Of a stretch of 64,000 bases of DNA, positions 54,151 through 63,045 are shown in pieces. The position numbers and the translations under genes were made by a program. Where the stretch lies: positions 620,001 through 684,000 of the forward strand of contig CBDAVB010000013.1 in NCBI GenBank assembly GCA_965200795.1. Reading direction: 5' to 3'. This DNA is from Parashewanella sp965200795. GTDB lineage: Bacteria; Pseudomonadota; Gammaproteobacteria; Enterobacterales; Shewanellaceae. Positions within the stretch are counted from its first letter, which is position 1. The number at the start of each line of letters is the position of its first letter. The notes under the pieces are model-generated. The model saw only the letters and a program-made list of their open reading frames with translations, was not told the DNA's origin and searched no databases.

Positions 54151-54883
54151 GTGGTATGTTGTCGCTGTATCGCTGCTCTCTCCCGTAGCTTTTGCCCGGG
54201 ATGGTATTTTACCCGCGGTAACCGTATCAACCGGCTCTGACGGCTCTGTTCAATATTCCGTGACGATGCAGATTTTGCTGTTAATGACCGCGCTGAGTTT
54301 CCTGCCGGCGATGATCATTATGCTGACATCCTTTACCCGCATTATCGTGGTGCTGTCGATTTTGCGTCAGGCTATCGGCTTACAGCAAACGCCTTCAAAT
54401 CAGGTATTAATCGGCATCAGCATGTTTTTGACCTTCTTCATCATGTCGCCGGTTTTTAATAAAATTTACGACCAGGCGGTTAAGCCTTATATGGACGAGC
54501 AAATGACCATAGAGCAGGCTTATGAAGCGGGTAAGAAGCCGCTGAGCGCATTTATGCTGTCGCAGACCCGCACGACGGATCTGCAAACCTTTGTCGAAAT
54601 TTCAGGTTATCAGAATATTAAGTCACCTGAGAAGGCGCCGATGTCGGTGCTGATCCCGGCTTTTATCACCAGTGAGCTGAAAACCGCGTTCCAGATCGGC
54701 TTTATGCTGTTTGTGCCGTTTCTGGTTTTAGATTTGGTGGTGGCCAGTATCCTGATGGCTATGGGTATGATGATGCTGTCACCGATGATTGTATCCCTGC
54801 CTTTTAAAATTATGCTATTCGTATTAGTTGACGGCTGGGGGTTAGTAATGGGAACCCTGGCTAACAGCTTCGGGTTAACCTGA
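54137..54883 (+). CDS. fliP: FliP, flagellar type III export pore
   Basis: 248 residues. Signal peptide (MRLFKWYVVAVSLLSPVAFA), then conserved ALSFLPAMIIMLTSFTRIIV, LRQAIGLQQTPSNQVLIGIS, MSVLIPAFITSELKTAFQIG and the C-terminal helix with MMMLSPMIVSLPFKIMLFVL. Standard length and order. Confidence 0.95.
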   Translation: MRLFKWYVVAVSLLSPVAFARDGILPAVTVSTGSDGSVQYSVTMQILLLMTALSFLPAMIIMLTSFTRIIVVLSILRQAIGLQQTPSNQVLIGISMFLTFFIMSPVFNKIYDQAVKPYMDEQMTIEQAYEAGKKPLSAFMLSQTRTTDLQTFVEISGYQNIKSPEKAPMSVLIPAFITSELKTAFQIGFMLFVPFLVLDLVVASILMAMGMMMLSPMIVSLPFKIMLFVLVDGWGLVMGTLANSFGLT

Positions 54884-54896
54884 CGGGAGTCCTTGT

Positions 54897-55166
54897 ATGA
54901 GTCCGGAAGCCCTCGTCGATATATTTCGTGAAGCGCTGTCAGTCATTGTGCTGCTGGTGTCGGTGATCATTATTCCGGGACTGGCGATTGGTCTCGTGGT
55001 CGCGGTTTTTCAGGCGGCGACCTCGATCAACGAACAGACGCTGAGTTTCCTGCCCCGTTTGTTAATGACGCTGTTCGCGCTGATGATGTTAGGTCACTGG
55101 TTAATTCAGACCATGATGGAATTTTTCTTTGAAATGGTAAACCGGATCCCGCAGGTGATCGGTTAA
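54897..55166 (+). CDS. fliQ: FliQ, flagellar export component
   Basis: 89 residues, two helices (IVLLVSVIIIPGLAIGLVVA with FQAATSINEQTLSFLPRL between). RBS GGGAGTCC upstream. Ends at TAATG, overlapping the fliR start. Confidence 0.95.
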   Translation: MSPEALVDIFREALSVIVLLVSVIIIPGLAIGLVVAVFQAATSINEQTLSFLPRLLMTLFALMMLGHWLIQTMMEFFFEMVNRIPQVIG

Positions 55167-55975
55167 TGCATATTTTAATGGGCACCATTGAACAGGCGAT
55201 AGCGGGCTACATCTGGCCGCTGCTGCGTATTTCAAGCATGTTAATGGTGATGGCCGTTTTCGGCGCCGGTACCACGCCCGCGCGAATCCGGTTGTTGATT
55301 GCGGTTGCTATCACCGTTGCTGTCGCGCCGGTTCTGCCGCCGATGCCCGCGGTTGAATTGCTCTCATTACCATCGTTTTTTATCACCGCCCGGCAAATTA
55401 TGATCGGCACCGCCATGGGCTTTGTCAGCCAGATGCTGCTGCAGACTTTTGTGCTTACCGGGCAAATCATCGGTATGCAGACCAGTTTAGGGTTCGCGTC
55501 GATGGTGGATCCGGGTTCCGGTCAGCAAGTTCCGGCGGTGGGTAACTTCTTCCTGATTTTATCGACCTTTATTTTCCTGTCCGTTGACGGCCATTTAATG
55601 ATGGTGAAAATGCTGATAGCCAGCTTTGAGACCTTACCCGTCGGCGAAGGAATTAAGGCGGCGAACTACCGCGCCGCGGCGGACTGGGGCGCTTATATGT
55701 TCGGTGCGGCGTTAACCATGTCGATATCAGCCATTCTGGCGCTGTTACTGATAAACCTGTCTTTCGGCGTAATGACGCGCGCCGCGCCGCAATTAAATAT
55801 TTTTTCCATCGGCTTTCCGGTTACCATGCTAAGCGGCTTATTGATTTTATGGTTAACCCTGTCGCCCGTCATGGCGCACTTCGGTGAGGTGTGGAAATCA
55901 GCGCAGATACTGATGTGCGATATGCTGGAGCTTCAATGTCATGTTAACCCTAATTTTGTTCCGGTGACCAGATAG
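55166..55975 (+). CDS. fliR: FliR, flagellar export component
   Basis: 269 residues with six or more membrane helices and the family motif GFVSQMLLQTFVLTGQIIGM, followed by QTSLGFASMVDP. It closes the FliPQR export pore with FlhB. Complete. Confidence 0.95.
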   Translation: MHILMGTIEQAIAGYIWPLLRISSMLMVMAVFGAGTTPARIRLLIAVAITVAVAPVLPPMPAVELLSLPSFFITARQIMIGTAMGFVSQMLLQTFVLTGQIIGMQTSLGFASMVDPGSGQQVPAVGNFFLILSTFIFLSVDGHLMMVKMLIASFETLPVGEGIKAANYRAAADWGAYMFGAALTMSISAILALLLINLSFGVMTRAAPQLNIFSIGFPVTMLSGLLILWLTLSPVMAHFGEVWKSAQILMCDMLELQCHVNPNFVPVTR

Positions 55976-55985
55976 GAGTACTGTT

Positions 55986-57116
55986 ATGGCGGAGAGTGAC
56001 GGTCAGGAACGGACGGAAGAACCCACCGGCAGGCGCCTGCAGCAGGCGCGGGAAAAAGGACAGGTCGCGCGCTCAAAAGAGCTGGGTACGTCAGCCGTGC
56101 TGCTTTCAGCGGCAATTGCCCTGGCTATGTTAGGACCGGGGCTGGCGCGGAGTCTGTTCAGGCTGATGACCCAGATCTTTACCATGGAGCGCCCGGAAAT
56201 TTACGATACCGACGCCATGCTGCGTGTTTTCGGCGTGGTCGGAAAAGAACTGATCTGGCCGGTTTCAGGTATCGTGGTCGTGGTCGCCGTCGTTGCCTTT
56301 TTAGGAAATATCGTTATCGGCGGTATGTCATTTTCATCGCAGGCGATTATGCCTAAAGGCAATAAAATGAATCCGCTGAACGGCTTTAAGCGCATGTTCG
56401 GCATTCAGGCGTTAGTGGAGTTAGCCAAAGGCATCGCCAAGTTTTCGGTTGTTGCTGTCTCCGCCTATTTACTGCTCAAATTGTACTTTAATGACATTCT
56501 CGGATTATCGGCGTCGCATTTACCTGATAATGTATATGAAGGGTTAGATCTCCTGGTTTGGATGTTCATCTTACTGTGCGGTTCGACCTTGTTAATTGTG
56601 GCGATTGATGTTCCCTATCAGATCTGGAACCACAATAAGCAGCTGAAAATGACCAAGCAGGAAGTTAAAGACGAATACAAGGATACCGAGGGTAAACCTG
56701 AAGTTAAAGGCCGGGTCAGGCAATTACAGCGTGAAATCGCTCAACGCAAAATGATGGCGGAAGTGCCCGGTGCCGATGTGATTGTCGTGAATCCGGAGCA
56801 TTACGCGGTAGCGGTAAAATATGACGCGTCAAAATCCGCCGCGCCTTATGTGGTTGCCAAAGGCGTGGAGGAAATCGCCTTTAAAATTCGTGAGATTGCC
56901 CGTGAGCATAATGTCGCGGTTGTATCCGCGCCGCCGCTGGCAAGAGCGATTTACCACACCACAAAAATTGACCAGCAAATCCCCGACGGCTTATTTACCG
57001 CTGTGGCTCAGGTTTTAGCGTATGTGTTCCAGTTAAAACAGTTCCGAAAAGGCAAGGGGAGAAGGCCGACGCCGATTCCGGCGCAGCAGCCGATTCCGGA
57101 TGAGCTGAAGTATTGA
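55986..57116 (+). CDS. flhB: FlhB, export specificity switch
   Basis: 376 residues. N-terminal QERTEEPTGRRLQQAREKGQ, four membrane helices, and the cytoplasmic domain from about 215 with the autocleavage site NPEHYAVAVKYD (position of NPTH in the Salmonella protein; the scissile Asn-Pro bond is kept), then DVIVVNPEH, APYVVAKGVEEIA. Proline-rich C-terminal tail. It switches export from hook to filament after FliK signals. Last gene of the cluster, without flhA in the window. Confidence 0.94.
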   Translation: MAESDGQERTEEPTGRRLQQAREKGQVARSKELGTSAVLLSAAIALAMLGPGLARSLFRLMTQIFTMERPEIYDTDAMLRVFGVVGKELIWPVSGIVVVVAVVAFLGNIVIGGMSFSSQAIMPKGNKMNPLNGFKRMFGIQALVELAKGIAKFSVVAVSAYLLLKLYFNDILGLSASHLPDNVYEGLDLLVWMFILLCGSTLLIVAIDVPYQIWNHNKQLKMTKQEVKDEYKDTEGKPEVKGRVRQLQREIAQRKMMAEVPGADVIVVNPEHYAVAVKYDASKSAAPYVVAKGVEEIAFKIREIAREHNVAVVSAPPLARAIYHTTKIDQQIPDGLFTAVAQVLAYVFQLKQFRKGKGRRPTPIPAQQPIPDELKY

Positions 57117-57118
57117 CA

Positions 57119-57274
57119 AGTACCCAACTATCAGTTTTTTCACTTTTCTGACGCCCGTATTAAGCACTGTGCAGCGTTACTCTTGCTTGAAAGACTGCCG
57201 GTATTACCGTGCGAGCCCCTTGCTGGGCACTTGACTGAGCGCCAAAAATATCGAAAAACTTATAGCCGGGTACT
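57119..57274. repeat. Dispersed repeat family B, intact 156-bp copy
   Basis: Ends AGTACCCAACTATCAGTTTTT and, inverted, AGTACCCGGCTATAAGTTTTT, imperfect terminal repeats of about 20 bp; flanks are CA and TA. Internal GC-rich hairpins, no coding capacity. It shares the AGTACC terminus with the 93-bp family A MITE, so one transposase may have moved both. Confidence 0.75.
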
Positions 57275-57275
57275 T

Positions 57276-57517
57276 ATTCATCTTGCCGCGCTCTGTTCAA
57301 ATAATATCTTCAACGTGTAAACGTATAGTTTAGATTATATCGGCATAATCTTTGTGTTTTATGCAAACAAACTGTTTTCGACCGCAATTATTAATACAAA
57401 CATATTGATACTGACTTTGAATAATACCCGGTCAGTTTTTCATTCGCCAGGCGCGAGTTCAACGCTTGTACTGGCAAGTTTTTTTTGGTAATGATGCAAG
57501 GGTCGATTAAGATTTAA
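57276..57517. other. A+T-rich gap before the Gly/Tyr-rich gene
   Basis: No gene; should hold the promoter of the gene at 57518. TATAAT-like words near 57330-57340 (TTTAGATTATATCGGCATAA) are possible but not assignable. Confidence 0.35.
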
Positions 57518-57988
57518 ATGATGACTGTGATTATGGCTATTTCACTAGACCAGGCTCCCATATTTCCTGAACCTGAACCTGAACCTGAACCTGAAACTGA
57601 ACAACCGCATGCTCCGCCACCATATACTCCCCTTAAAAATACTGCCTATACCTGTTATCGGGCGACCCGGGAGGCGACTGAGGGTCAGAGAATAGACTTA
57701 AATTCAACGGCGGCTTCAGGTACACGAGCGTATATTGTTATCCGCGGTACAAATCGGGCCGCCGGCGAAGCCGGAGTAACTGCATCAGGAAATACACTTG
57801 CTGATTTCCACTGCGCCCCAAGCTCTTCCTGTCCCCGGGGCGTTAATCAAAAATCCCGCTGGATTATCATAGCGGCGTTTAGCGTGTGCACGGTGTTGAC
57901 AATGCTTACGTTTTTCGGAGCTGGTGTGATGTCCGGTTACGGTTTTGGTTACCATAAAGGCTATAACGACGGCTATGATGATTACTGA
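57518..57988 (+). CDS. Small membrane protein with PPPY motif and Gly/Tyr-rich tail
   Basis: 156 residues. N-terminus with a Pro-Glu repeat coded by CCTGAA units (residues 17-28), followed by HAPPPYTPL (PPPY at 33-36, the WW-domain-binding pattern), a polar region, one membrane helix (RWIIIAAFSVCTVLTMLTFF) and a C-terminal GYGFGYHKGYNDGYDDY. Not recognised. The convergent gene at 58405 codes for a protein of the same plan. A host-membrane or secreted function is inference only. Confidence 0.55.
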   Translation: MMTVIMAISLDQAPIFPEPEPEPEPETEQPHAPPPYTPLKNTAYTCYRATREATEGQRIDLNSTAASGTRAYIVIRGTNRAAGEAGVTASGNTLADFHCAPSSSCPRGVNQKSRWIIIAAFSVCTVLTMLTFFGAGVMSGYGFGYHKGYNDGYDDY

Positions 57989-58196
57989 TGTTTTAAGGGT
58001 AAAGCAGCTGTTAACGATGAGGTTTACCCGCTGATTTAAGACAAGAGATAAGGGGACTGTACCGCGATAACCCGATTTGTTAAGCGTAACTAAGCGTAAC
58101 TAAGCGTAACTCTTTGTGATGTCGTTTATTTTTCGGTCTTTCAATAAAGAGTTACGGCGTTGCCGGAAACTTAGCGAAAACTTAGGTGAAATGTGA
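57989..58196. other. Gap with 10-bp tandem repeats
   Basis: No gene. TAAGCGTAAC is repeated three times at 58081-58110; it resembles a word near 10.07 kb. The rest is unremarkable. Confidence 0.5.
58081..58110. repeat. 10-bp tandem repeat, three copies
   Basis: TAAGCGTAAC three times in a row, preceded by a related TTTGTTAAGCGTAAC start. No known role. Confidence 0.85.
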
Positions 58197-58289
58197 TAAG
58201 TACCCAGTCAAATGTAATCGAATATTTTTCTTTCTGAAACGCCAGTCAAGAGCGACTTCTTCAGATGAAAGCAATTGACTAGGTACTTA
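58197..58289. repeat. 93-bp MITE (family A), copy 2
   Basis: Same sequence as the copy at 3893-3985 with one base difference (GTAATCG for GAAATCG), again bounded by TA on both sides. It lies in a gap between convergent genes. Two nearly identical copies with different flanks show recent movement. Confidence 0.88.
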
Positions 58290-58404
58290 ACGACAGTTTT
58301 GTATGCCGGTAACAACCCCGTCACGCTTTCGCCGCCCCGTACTTGAATAAGCTAAGCCGGAAATAAGCGACAGCAAAACAGGGAAGTTATTCCGGGAAAG
58401 TTTC
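58290..58404. other. Short gap after the MITE
   Basis: About 115 bp between the MITE and the end of the gene at 58405; no gene or terminator recognised. Confidence 0.35.
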
Positions 58405-58776
58405 TCAATTAAAAAAAGAAGAATTCGATGAATTTATGCCGTCAGAGAGACCAGCTTCATATCCATCGTTATATCCTAGGCCATATCCGTAGTTAACCCC
58501 TATTGAAATACTATATAAGCTACTCAGTAAAGCTGTTGAAGATACACAGAAAATCAAACACGAGGATTTGAGGATGCCTGAACGCAAACCATCAAAAAAA
58601 GACGCGACATATGATCGAGTTGAATACGAACGCTCAGTGACCGTTTCTTCTACACGGTAAGAATGTGCAGCCAGCTTTACGGTTTTGTTATTAATCGGTT
58701 TTTCTGTTTGAATACCACGTTCTATATCTTCTATATCCTGAGGCGCTAATGAAACTGAAGAAGTATGAACAGTCAT
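58405..58776 (-). CDS. Small membrane protein with Gly/Tyr-rich tail, second of the pair
   Basis: 123 residues: polar N-terminus (residues 1-65, ending ERSYSTRSYVASFFDGLRSG), one membrane helix (LKSSCLIFCVSSTALLSSLY) and a tail GYGLGYNDGYEAGLSDG much like GYGFGYHKGYNDGY in the convergent protein. N-termini differ and this one lacks PPxY. Unknown function; same architecture suggests a family specific to this lineage. Confidence 0.55.
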   Translation of the reverse strand: MTVHTSSVSLAPQDIEDIERGIQTEKPINNKTVKLAAHSYRVEETVTERSYSTRSYVASFFDGLRSGILKSSCLIFCVSSTALLSSLYSISIGVNYGYGLGYNDGYEAGLSDGINSSNSSFFN

Positions 58777-59196
58777 AATTGTTACCTTAATACCATTACA
58801 ACAATGAGCCAGAATTACCGTTTCGATCAGTGAACCTAAAGCCTTTTGACAAAAAACGTTTAACTTCTGACGAGCAGTAACTCCCGTCAGTCATTCTAAC
58901 GAAAAAAACCGCGAAAACTTCGCAATCAGATAAATGAAACTTATATCGATCGCATCTACATTATACTTACCGGTATCTTCTGGTACATCAAAAATCAGTT
59001 GAATGATCCGGTTCCCGCCAAGATGAAAATAACAGGAAATCCTATCAAGGCTTTCGCGTTGCGAAGTTAAAATTCTTAATCTATTTTTATCGTATGGTGT
59101 GAGTATTTTCCTGACAGAAGCTGTCGTTTCACTTTAATTAATCCGGCTGCTTTTCAGGATAATCACAGTTAAGGAACATACAAAAAAGGAGTTTTT
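58777..59196. other. Intergenic region upstream of the multicopper oxidase
   Basis: 420 bp without a gene; should hold two divergent promoters. AAAAAAGGAG (59182-59191) is a strong ribosome-binding site for the oxidase. No metal-responsive operator recognised. Confidence 0.4.
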
Positions 59197-62100
59197 GTGG
59201 AACACGGTAACTTTTTCCGGATACTGAAGCACAAGTTTCCTGTGGCTTTTCTCGCAATTATTTTATCCGCTTGCAGCGATAACAAGACACATGAGCCCCC
59301 GAAGCCTAAACCTGAAGATGCAGAGGATACCTCAGGTTTACGTGAGCCGATAATGACTGAGTTACCATCTGATCTTGAAGACACTAATAAAGGCGCTTTT
59401 GAAGGCGGAATTCATGAAAATAAAAAGGACGCGCGTGTAAATAATGTGTTCAGCGAGGCCGGTCAGCAATATAACAAAAGATTTAATGTCCCCACCCATG
59501 GCGCGCCGAGCCCGTTGATGGGGGCGACGCCGTTTTCTCAGCGATTATTACGTTTTGAAGAATTCGGAACCAAAGAGCTGAGTTCGGCGGTCAAAAAAAT
59601 AGCAAGCCCGTTGTCATTACCTGTACCGAAAGATACTAAGAGTATGCCGGAAGGCGCGAAGCTCGATGAGTTTTTGCTGCAGGACATTTACCCCGCGCCG
59701 ACACGATGGGCAAATACGGTAGATACCAACCCGTGGGAGAAATTGATTGAAGGGCATATCGGCCGGGATTTAAACAATCCGCCGATTGAGGGGCGACCGC
59801 CCGGAGAGAGCTGGGCACACCAACGCTGGGATGACTTCGCGCCTAAACGGTATTTCTCTACCGCGCAGACAGGCGCCCGTCCTAATTTGGGAATGCGTGA
59901 TAAGGCGCAGACCCATAGTTACTCTAAAGGTGAATTTGCAGAAGGCGGGTTGTACCACAATACCGTCGGCGCGGCAGGCTTTGAGGGGACAACTAAAGGA
60001 ATAGAAGTTCGTTTACATCCGGATCTGCCGGAGCAGACTGAACATACCGTATGGACTTTTGACGGAACATTCCCTCCGAAGCTGCTTAAGGTGAGATATG
60101 GTGAGCCGACATTAATGCGGCATCATAACGCGTTACCTGTCGACGTCGCCGCAAATCGCGGTTTTGGTTTACATACTATCTCCACTCATGAACATAACGG
60201 TCATAACCCCGCTGAAAGTGACGGCTATACCAACGCATTTTTCTTTCCCGGTCAGTTTTACGATTATCGTTGGCCGATAGCGCTGGCGGGGCATGACAGT
60301 ATCAATGTTGACGCCTCAGATCCGAAAGCGGGCTCACCGGACGGAAAAGGAGGGATTACTAAAATTCCCGGCGACTGGCGTGAAACCATGAGCACACATT
60401 GGTTTCATGATCATATGCTCGATTTTACCGCGCAAAATGTCTACAAAGGCAATGCCGCGATGATGAATTATTACAGTGCTTTAGACAGAGGTAATGAAGC
60501 CGTAAATGACGGAGTCAATCTTCGTTTACCGTCCGGTAGCGCTTTAGACTGGGGTAACCGTGATTATGACGTGAATTTATTATTAGCGGATAAAGCCTGG
60601 GATGATGAGGGGCAGCTTTGGTTTAACCCGTTCAACGAAAAAGGCTTTATCGGCGACATCATGACAGTTAACTGGTTGTATAAACCCTATTTCGAAGTAA
60701 GAGCGAGAAAGTATCGTTTTCGTCTGCTTAACGGCTCGGTTTCCCGCTACTTTAAGCTCGCATTGATTAATGAAGGCGGCGATGCCGTGCCGTTTTACTT
60801 AGTCGCCAATGACGGCAACATCATGGAGCACACGGTTTATTTTGAAAATGGTCAGTTACCTACAATGGGCATCGCTGAACGTTACGATATTATTGTCGAT
60901 TTCAGTAAGTTCAAAGCCGGTGATAAGCTTTATTTAGTCAATCTGTTGCAACACAAAGACGGACAGGCTACAGATAAGGTTATTCCGCTGGATGAGGTTA
61001 TAAGTGGTATTTACGAGGCTGAAACGCTTGATGATAACGGTGATGGTATCGCTGATCGCTGGAGCGCGGATCCCGTGGTGGGTAAATTCCTCGAATTTCG
61101 GGTTAAACGTTATGAGGGGCGGGATTTAAGCTTCGATCCCGCCGAATTTGTAGCGGGTAAGAAAAAACTGATCCCGCTGCGCCGGCCGACTCAGGAAGAG
61201 CTCGATAACGCCTTGCATCGTTCTTTTGAGTTCGAAAGGCAGGCTACTGACGAAAGCCCCTGGGTTATTGAAACCGACGGCGGCAAAGGTTATACCATGG
61301 ATCCCCGTCGTCTTACCGCCGCGCCCCGGAAGAATACGGGCGGATTAGAAGTTTGGCGGCTTTATAACAGCGGCTCCTGGAGTCATCCGATCCACATCCA
61401 CTTCGAGGAGGGTATTATCCTGCGCAGAGACGGCAAAGAGCCGCCTGAGTGGGAAAAGTGGGCAAGAAAAGATGTCTATCGTTTAGGGCCTCAGCCGGAC
61501 AGCGGGGTGATGGTTGAGATCGCGTTGAGATTCCGCGAGTTCGCCGGAACCTTTATGGAGCATTGTCACAACACCCAACATGAAGATCACGCAATGTTAA
61601 TGCGCTGGGATATCGAAAATCCGGGGCAGACACTGGTCATGCCGACACCGATTCCGTCATGGGACGGGGTCAGTTATGTTGATACTCATGCGCTGCCGAC
61701 TTTCAGAACCGGTGACGGTAAAGGTCACATCGGTCCTTCATTAGATGATCAAGCGGTAGAAGTCTGGCTGGATAACGTTGAAATTCAAGAGATTGATTTG
61801 ATAAACCTCAATATCGGGGATGCGTTAAATCCAACCGAAGATGAACGGGGCGTGGCTAAATACAAGCTTCGCCGCGGCGTCAATATTGATAACGAAGGCC
61901 GTCAACGAGAGGTTTTCTTCGTTTTGCATGATTCTTCTGATATCGAGGTGGCTGATAAGTTCGGCGTGGCCTGGGCCGGACGGTTAATAGGAACACCGGA
62001 TGCGGCAACCAGTCAGGCGGATTACAATCCTGTTACGGACACGTTCACTTTCTATGGTGACCTTCCAAATCCGGTGACCCGGACTCATCTGGGTTTTGCT

Positions 62101-62988
62101 CACCTTAATGATCCTGATATTCCCGCTCAGTCAGACGACAATGATTACTCTCCGCTGCGGCGGGTTATGATCGACGGCAAGAAAGTAATCGTTAATGCCT
62201 TTTTCATTAAGTGGGGGGACAGAAGCTGGGAGCGGTTAAGAACGGATGTCAACTGTAATCCTGATGTACCGGGAACCTTCCCGGACGATCCTCCTAATAC
62301 AAGTTGTATGTACGCGGGTGAGGTATGGTCAGGTAATACAGGGCAGCTTCTGGAAGTGAATACTGACACTGACGAGCCGTATGTGAAGCTGAAACTTCAC
62401 AAGTCATGGGCCGAAAACGGCGATTACCTGCCTTACTACATTATCGCGGACGCGTATCCGGCCCGGCCCGCTAACGGAATGGGGGTCGTGTATGTGCCAA
62501 AGCATGAGCACTTAGGACGTTCCGCCGCGCCTCTGGTACAGTTTTTACCGCCGGAGCCTATAAATGATAGTTATCCGCCGACAGATGCCAACTCCGAATC
62601 CAAAGGTGTAGATTTAACAAATCAGCTCGCGGGGGGCGGTCCTCTCGGGGGGCAGATTGGTTTACCCGCTTATTTTATGCCGGAGAAAAACTACAGCCCG
62701 CTTTGGCATATCGGTTTTGCCTGGTGGGATATACAGAATGCGAAAGTTGAGGAAATCACCGTCATTAAGCATTTGCGAGAGTTAAAACATCTCAGAGAAG
62801 AGGGAAAGATTAAAATTCACGAATGGCCGGGAGCGGAACCGAATAGGTTTAAAGGAGAATACGAAGATAACTACGATTTTGACAGTTTAAACTCTGCTCA
62901 TGTCGTGAATTGTCCGACTCCGGTGACGATAGACACCATATCATGGAAGGCCAATAAAATTCATAAAGAGCTCAAGAAGCAAGATTAA
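59197..62988 (+). CDS. Large multicopper oxidase lipoprotein
   Basis: 1263 residues. Lipoprotein signal peptide with lipobox LSAC (Cys at 26), so probably an envelope lipoprotein. All four copper motifs are present: STHEHNGHNP (about 324), STHWFHDHML (about 399), SHPIHIHFEE (about 729) and MEHCHNTQHEDHAMLMRWD (HCHxxxHxxxxM, about 787). A C-terminal 440-residue extension with two more cupredoxin-like parts follows. This size and layout recall bacterial Mn(II)-oxidising or metal-oxidising MCOs rather than CueO or laccase. Start is GTG 59197. Next gene encodes a SCO-cytochrome fusion. Confidence 0.85.
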   Translation: MEHGNFFRILKHKFPVAFLAIILSACSDNKTHEPPKPKPEDAEDTSGLREPIMTELPSDLEDTNKGAFEGGIHENKKDARVNNVFSEAGQQYNKRFNVPTHGAPSPLMGATPFSQRLLRFEEFGTKELSSAVKKIASPLSLPVPKDTKSMPEGAKLDEFLLQDIYPAPTRWANTVDTNPWEKLIEGHIGRDLNNPPIEGRPPGESWAHQRWDDFAPKRYFSTAQTGARPNLGMRDKAQTHSYSKGEFAEGGLYHNTVGAAGFEGTTKGIEVRLHPDLPEQTEHTVWTFDGTFPPKLLKVRYGEPTLMRHHNALPVDVAANRGFGLHTISTHEHNGHNPAESDGYTNAFFFPGQFYDYRWPIALAGHDSINVDASDPKAGSPDGKGGITKIPGDWRETMSTHWFHDHMLDFTAQNVYKGNAAMMNYYSALDRGNEAVNDGVNLRLPSGSALDWGNRDYDVNLLLADKAWDDEGQLWFNPFNEKGFIGDIMTVNWLYKPYFEVRARKYRFRLLNGSVSRYFKLALINEGGDAVPFYLVANDGNIMEHTVYFENGQLPTMGIAERYDIIVDFSKFKAGDKLYLVNLLQHKDGQATDKVIPLDEVISGIYEAETLDDNGDGIADRWSADPVVGKFLEFRVKRYEGRDLSFDPAEFVAGKKKLIPLRRPTQEELDNALHRSFEFERQATDESPWVIETDGGKGYTMDPRRLTAAPRKNTGGLEVWRLYNSGSWSHPIHIHFEEGIILRRDGKEPPEWEKWARKDVYRLGPQPDSGVMVEIALRFREFAGTFMEHCHNTQHEDHAMLMRWDIENPGQTLVMPTPIPSWDGVSYVDTHALPTFRTGDGKGHIGPSLDDQAVEVWLDNVEIQEIDLINLNIGDALNPTEDERGVAKYKLRRGVNIDNEGRQREVFFVLHDSSDIEVADKFGVAWAGRLIGTPDAATSQADYNPVTDTFTFYGDLPNPVTRTHLGFAHLNDPDIPAQSDDNDYSPLRRVMIDGKKVIVNAFFIKWGDRSWERLRTDVNCNPDVPGTFPDDPPNTSCMYAGEVWSGNTGQLLEVNTDTDEPYVKLKLHKSWAENGDYLPYYIIADAYPARPANGMGVVYVPKHEHLGRSAAPLVQFLPPEPINDSYPPTDANSESKGVDLTNQLAGGGPLGGQIGLPAYFMPEKNYSPLWHIGFAWWDIQNAKVEEITVIKHLRELKHLREEGKIKIHEWPGAEPNRFKGEYEDNYDFDSLNSAHVVNCPTPVTIDTISWKANKIHKELKKQD

Positions 62989-62996
62989 ACTCAAAA

Positions 62997-63027
62997 GAGC
63001 GGAGCATAACGCTCCGCTTGTTTTTTA
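62997..63027 (+). terminator. Terminator after the multicopper oxidase
   Basis: AGCGGAGC-ATAA-CGCTCCGCT stem-loop followed by TGTTTTTTAA, eight bases after the oxidase stop and 19 bp before the next start. The SCO gene then depends on read-through or on a promoter overlapping this stretch. Confidence 0.8.
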
Positions 63028-63045
63028 ATCAATAAGGATAAATTG

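Noticed and set aside
56760..56830. FlhB NPEH as a defective autocleavage site
   Set aside because: The scissile Asn-Pro bond is present and Glu at the third position probably occurs in other marine gammaproteobacterial FlhBs, so loss of function is not supported.
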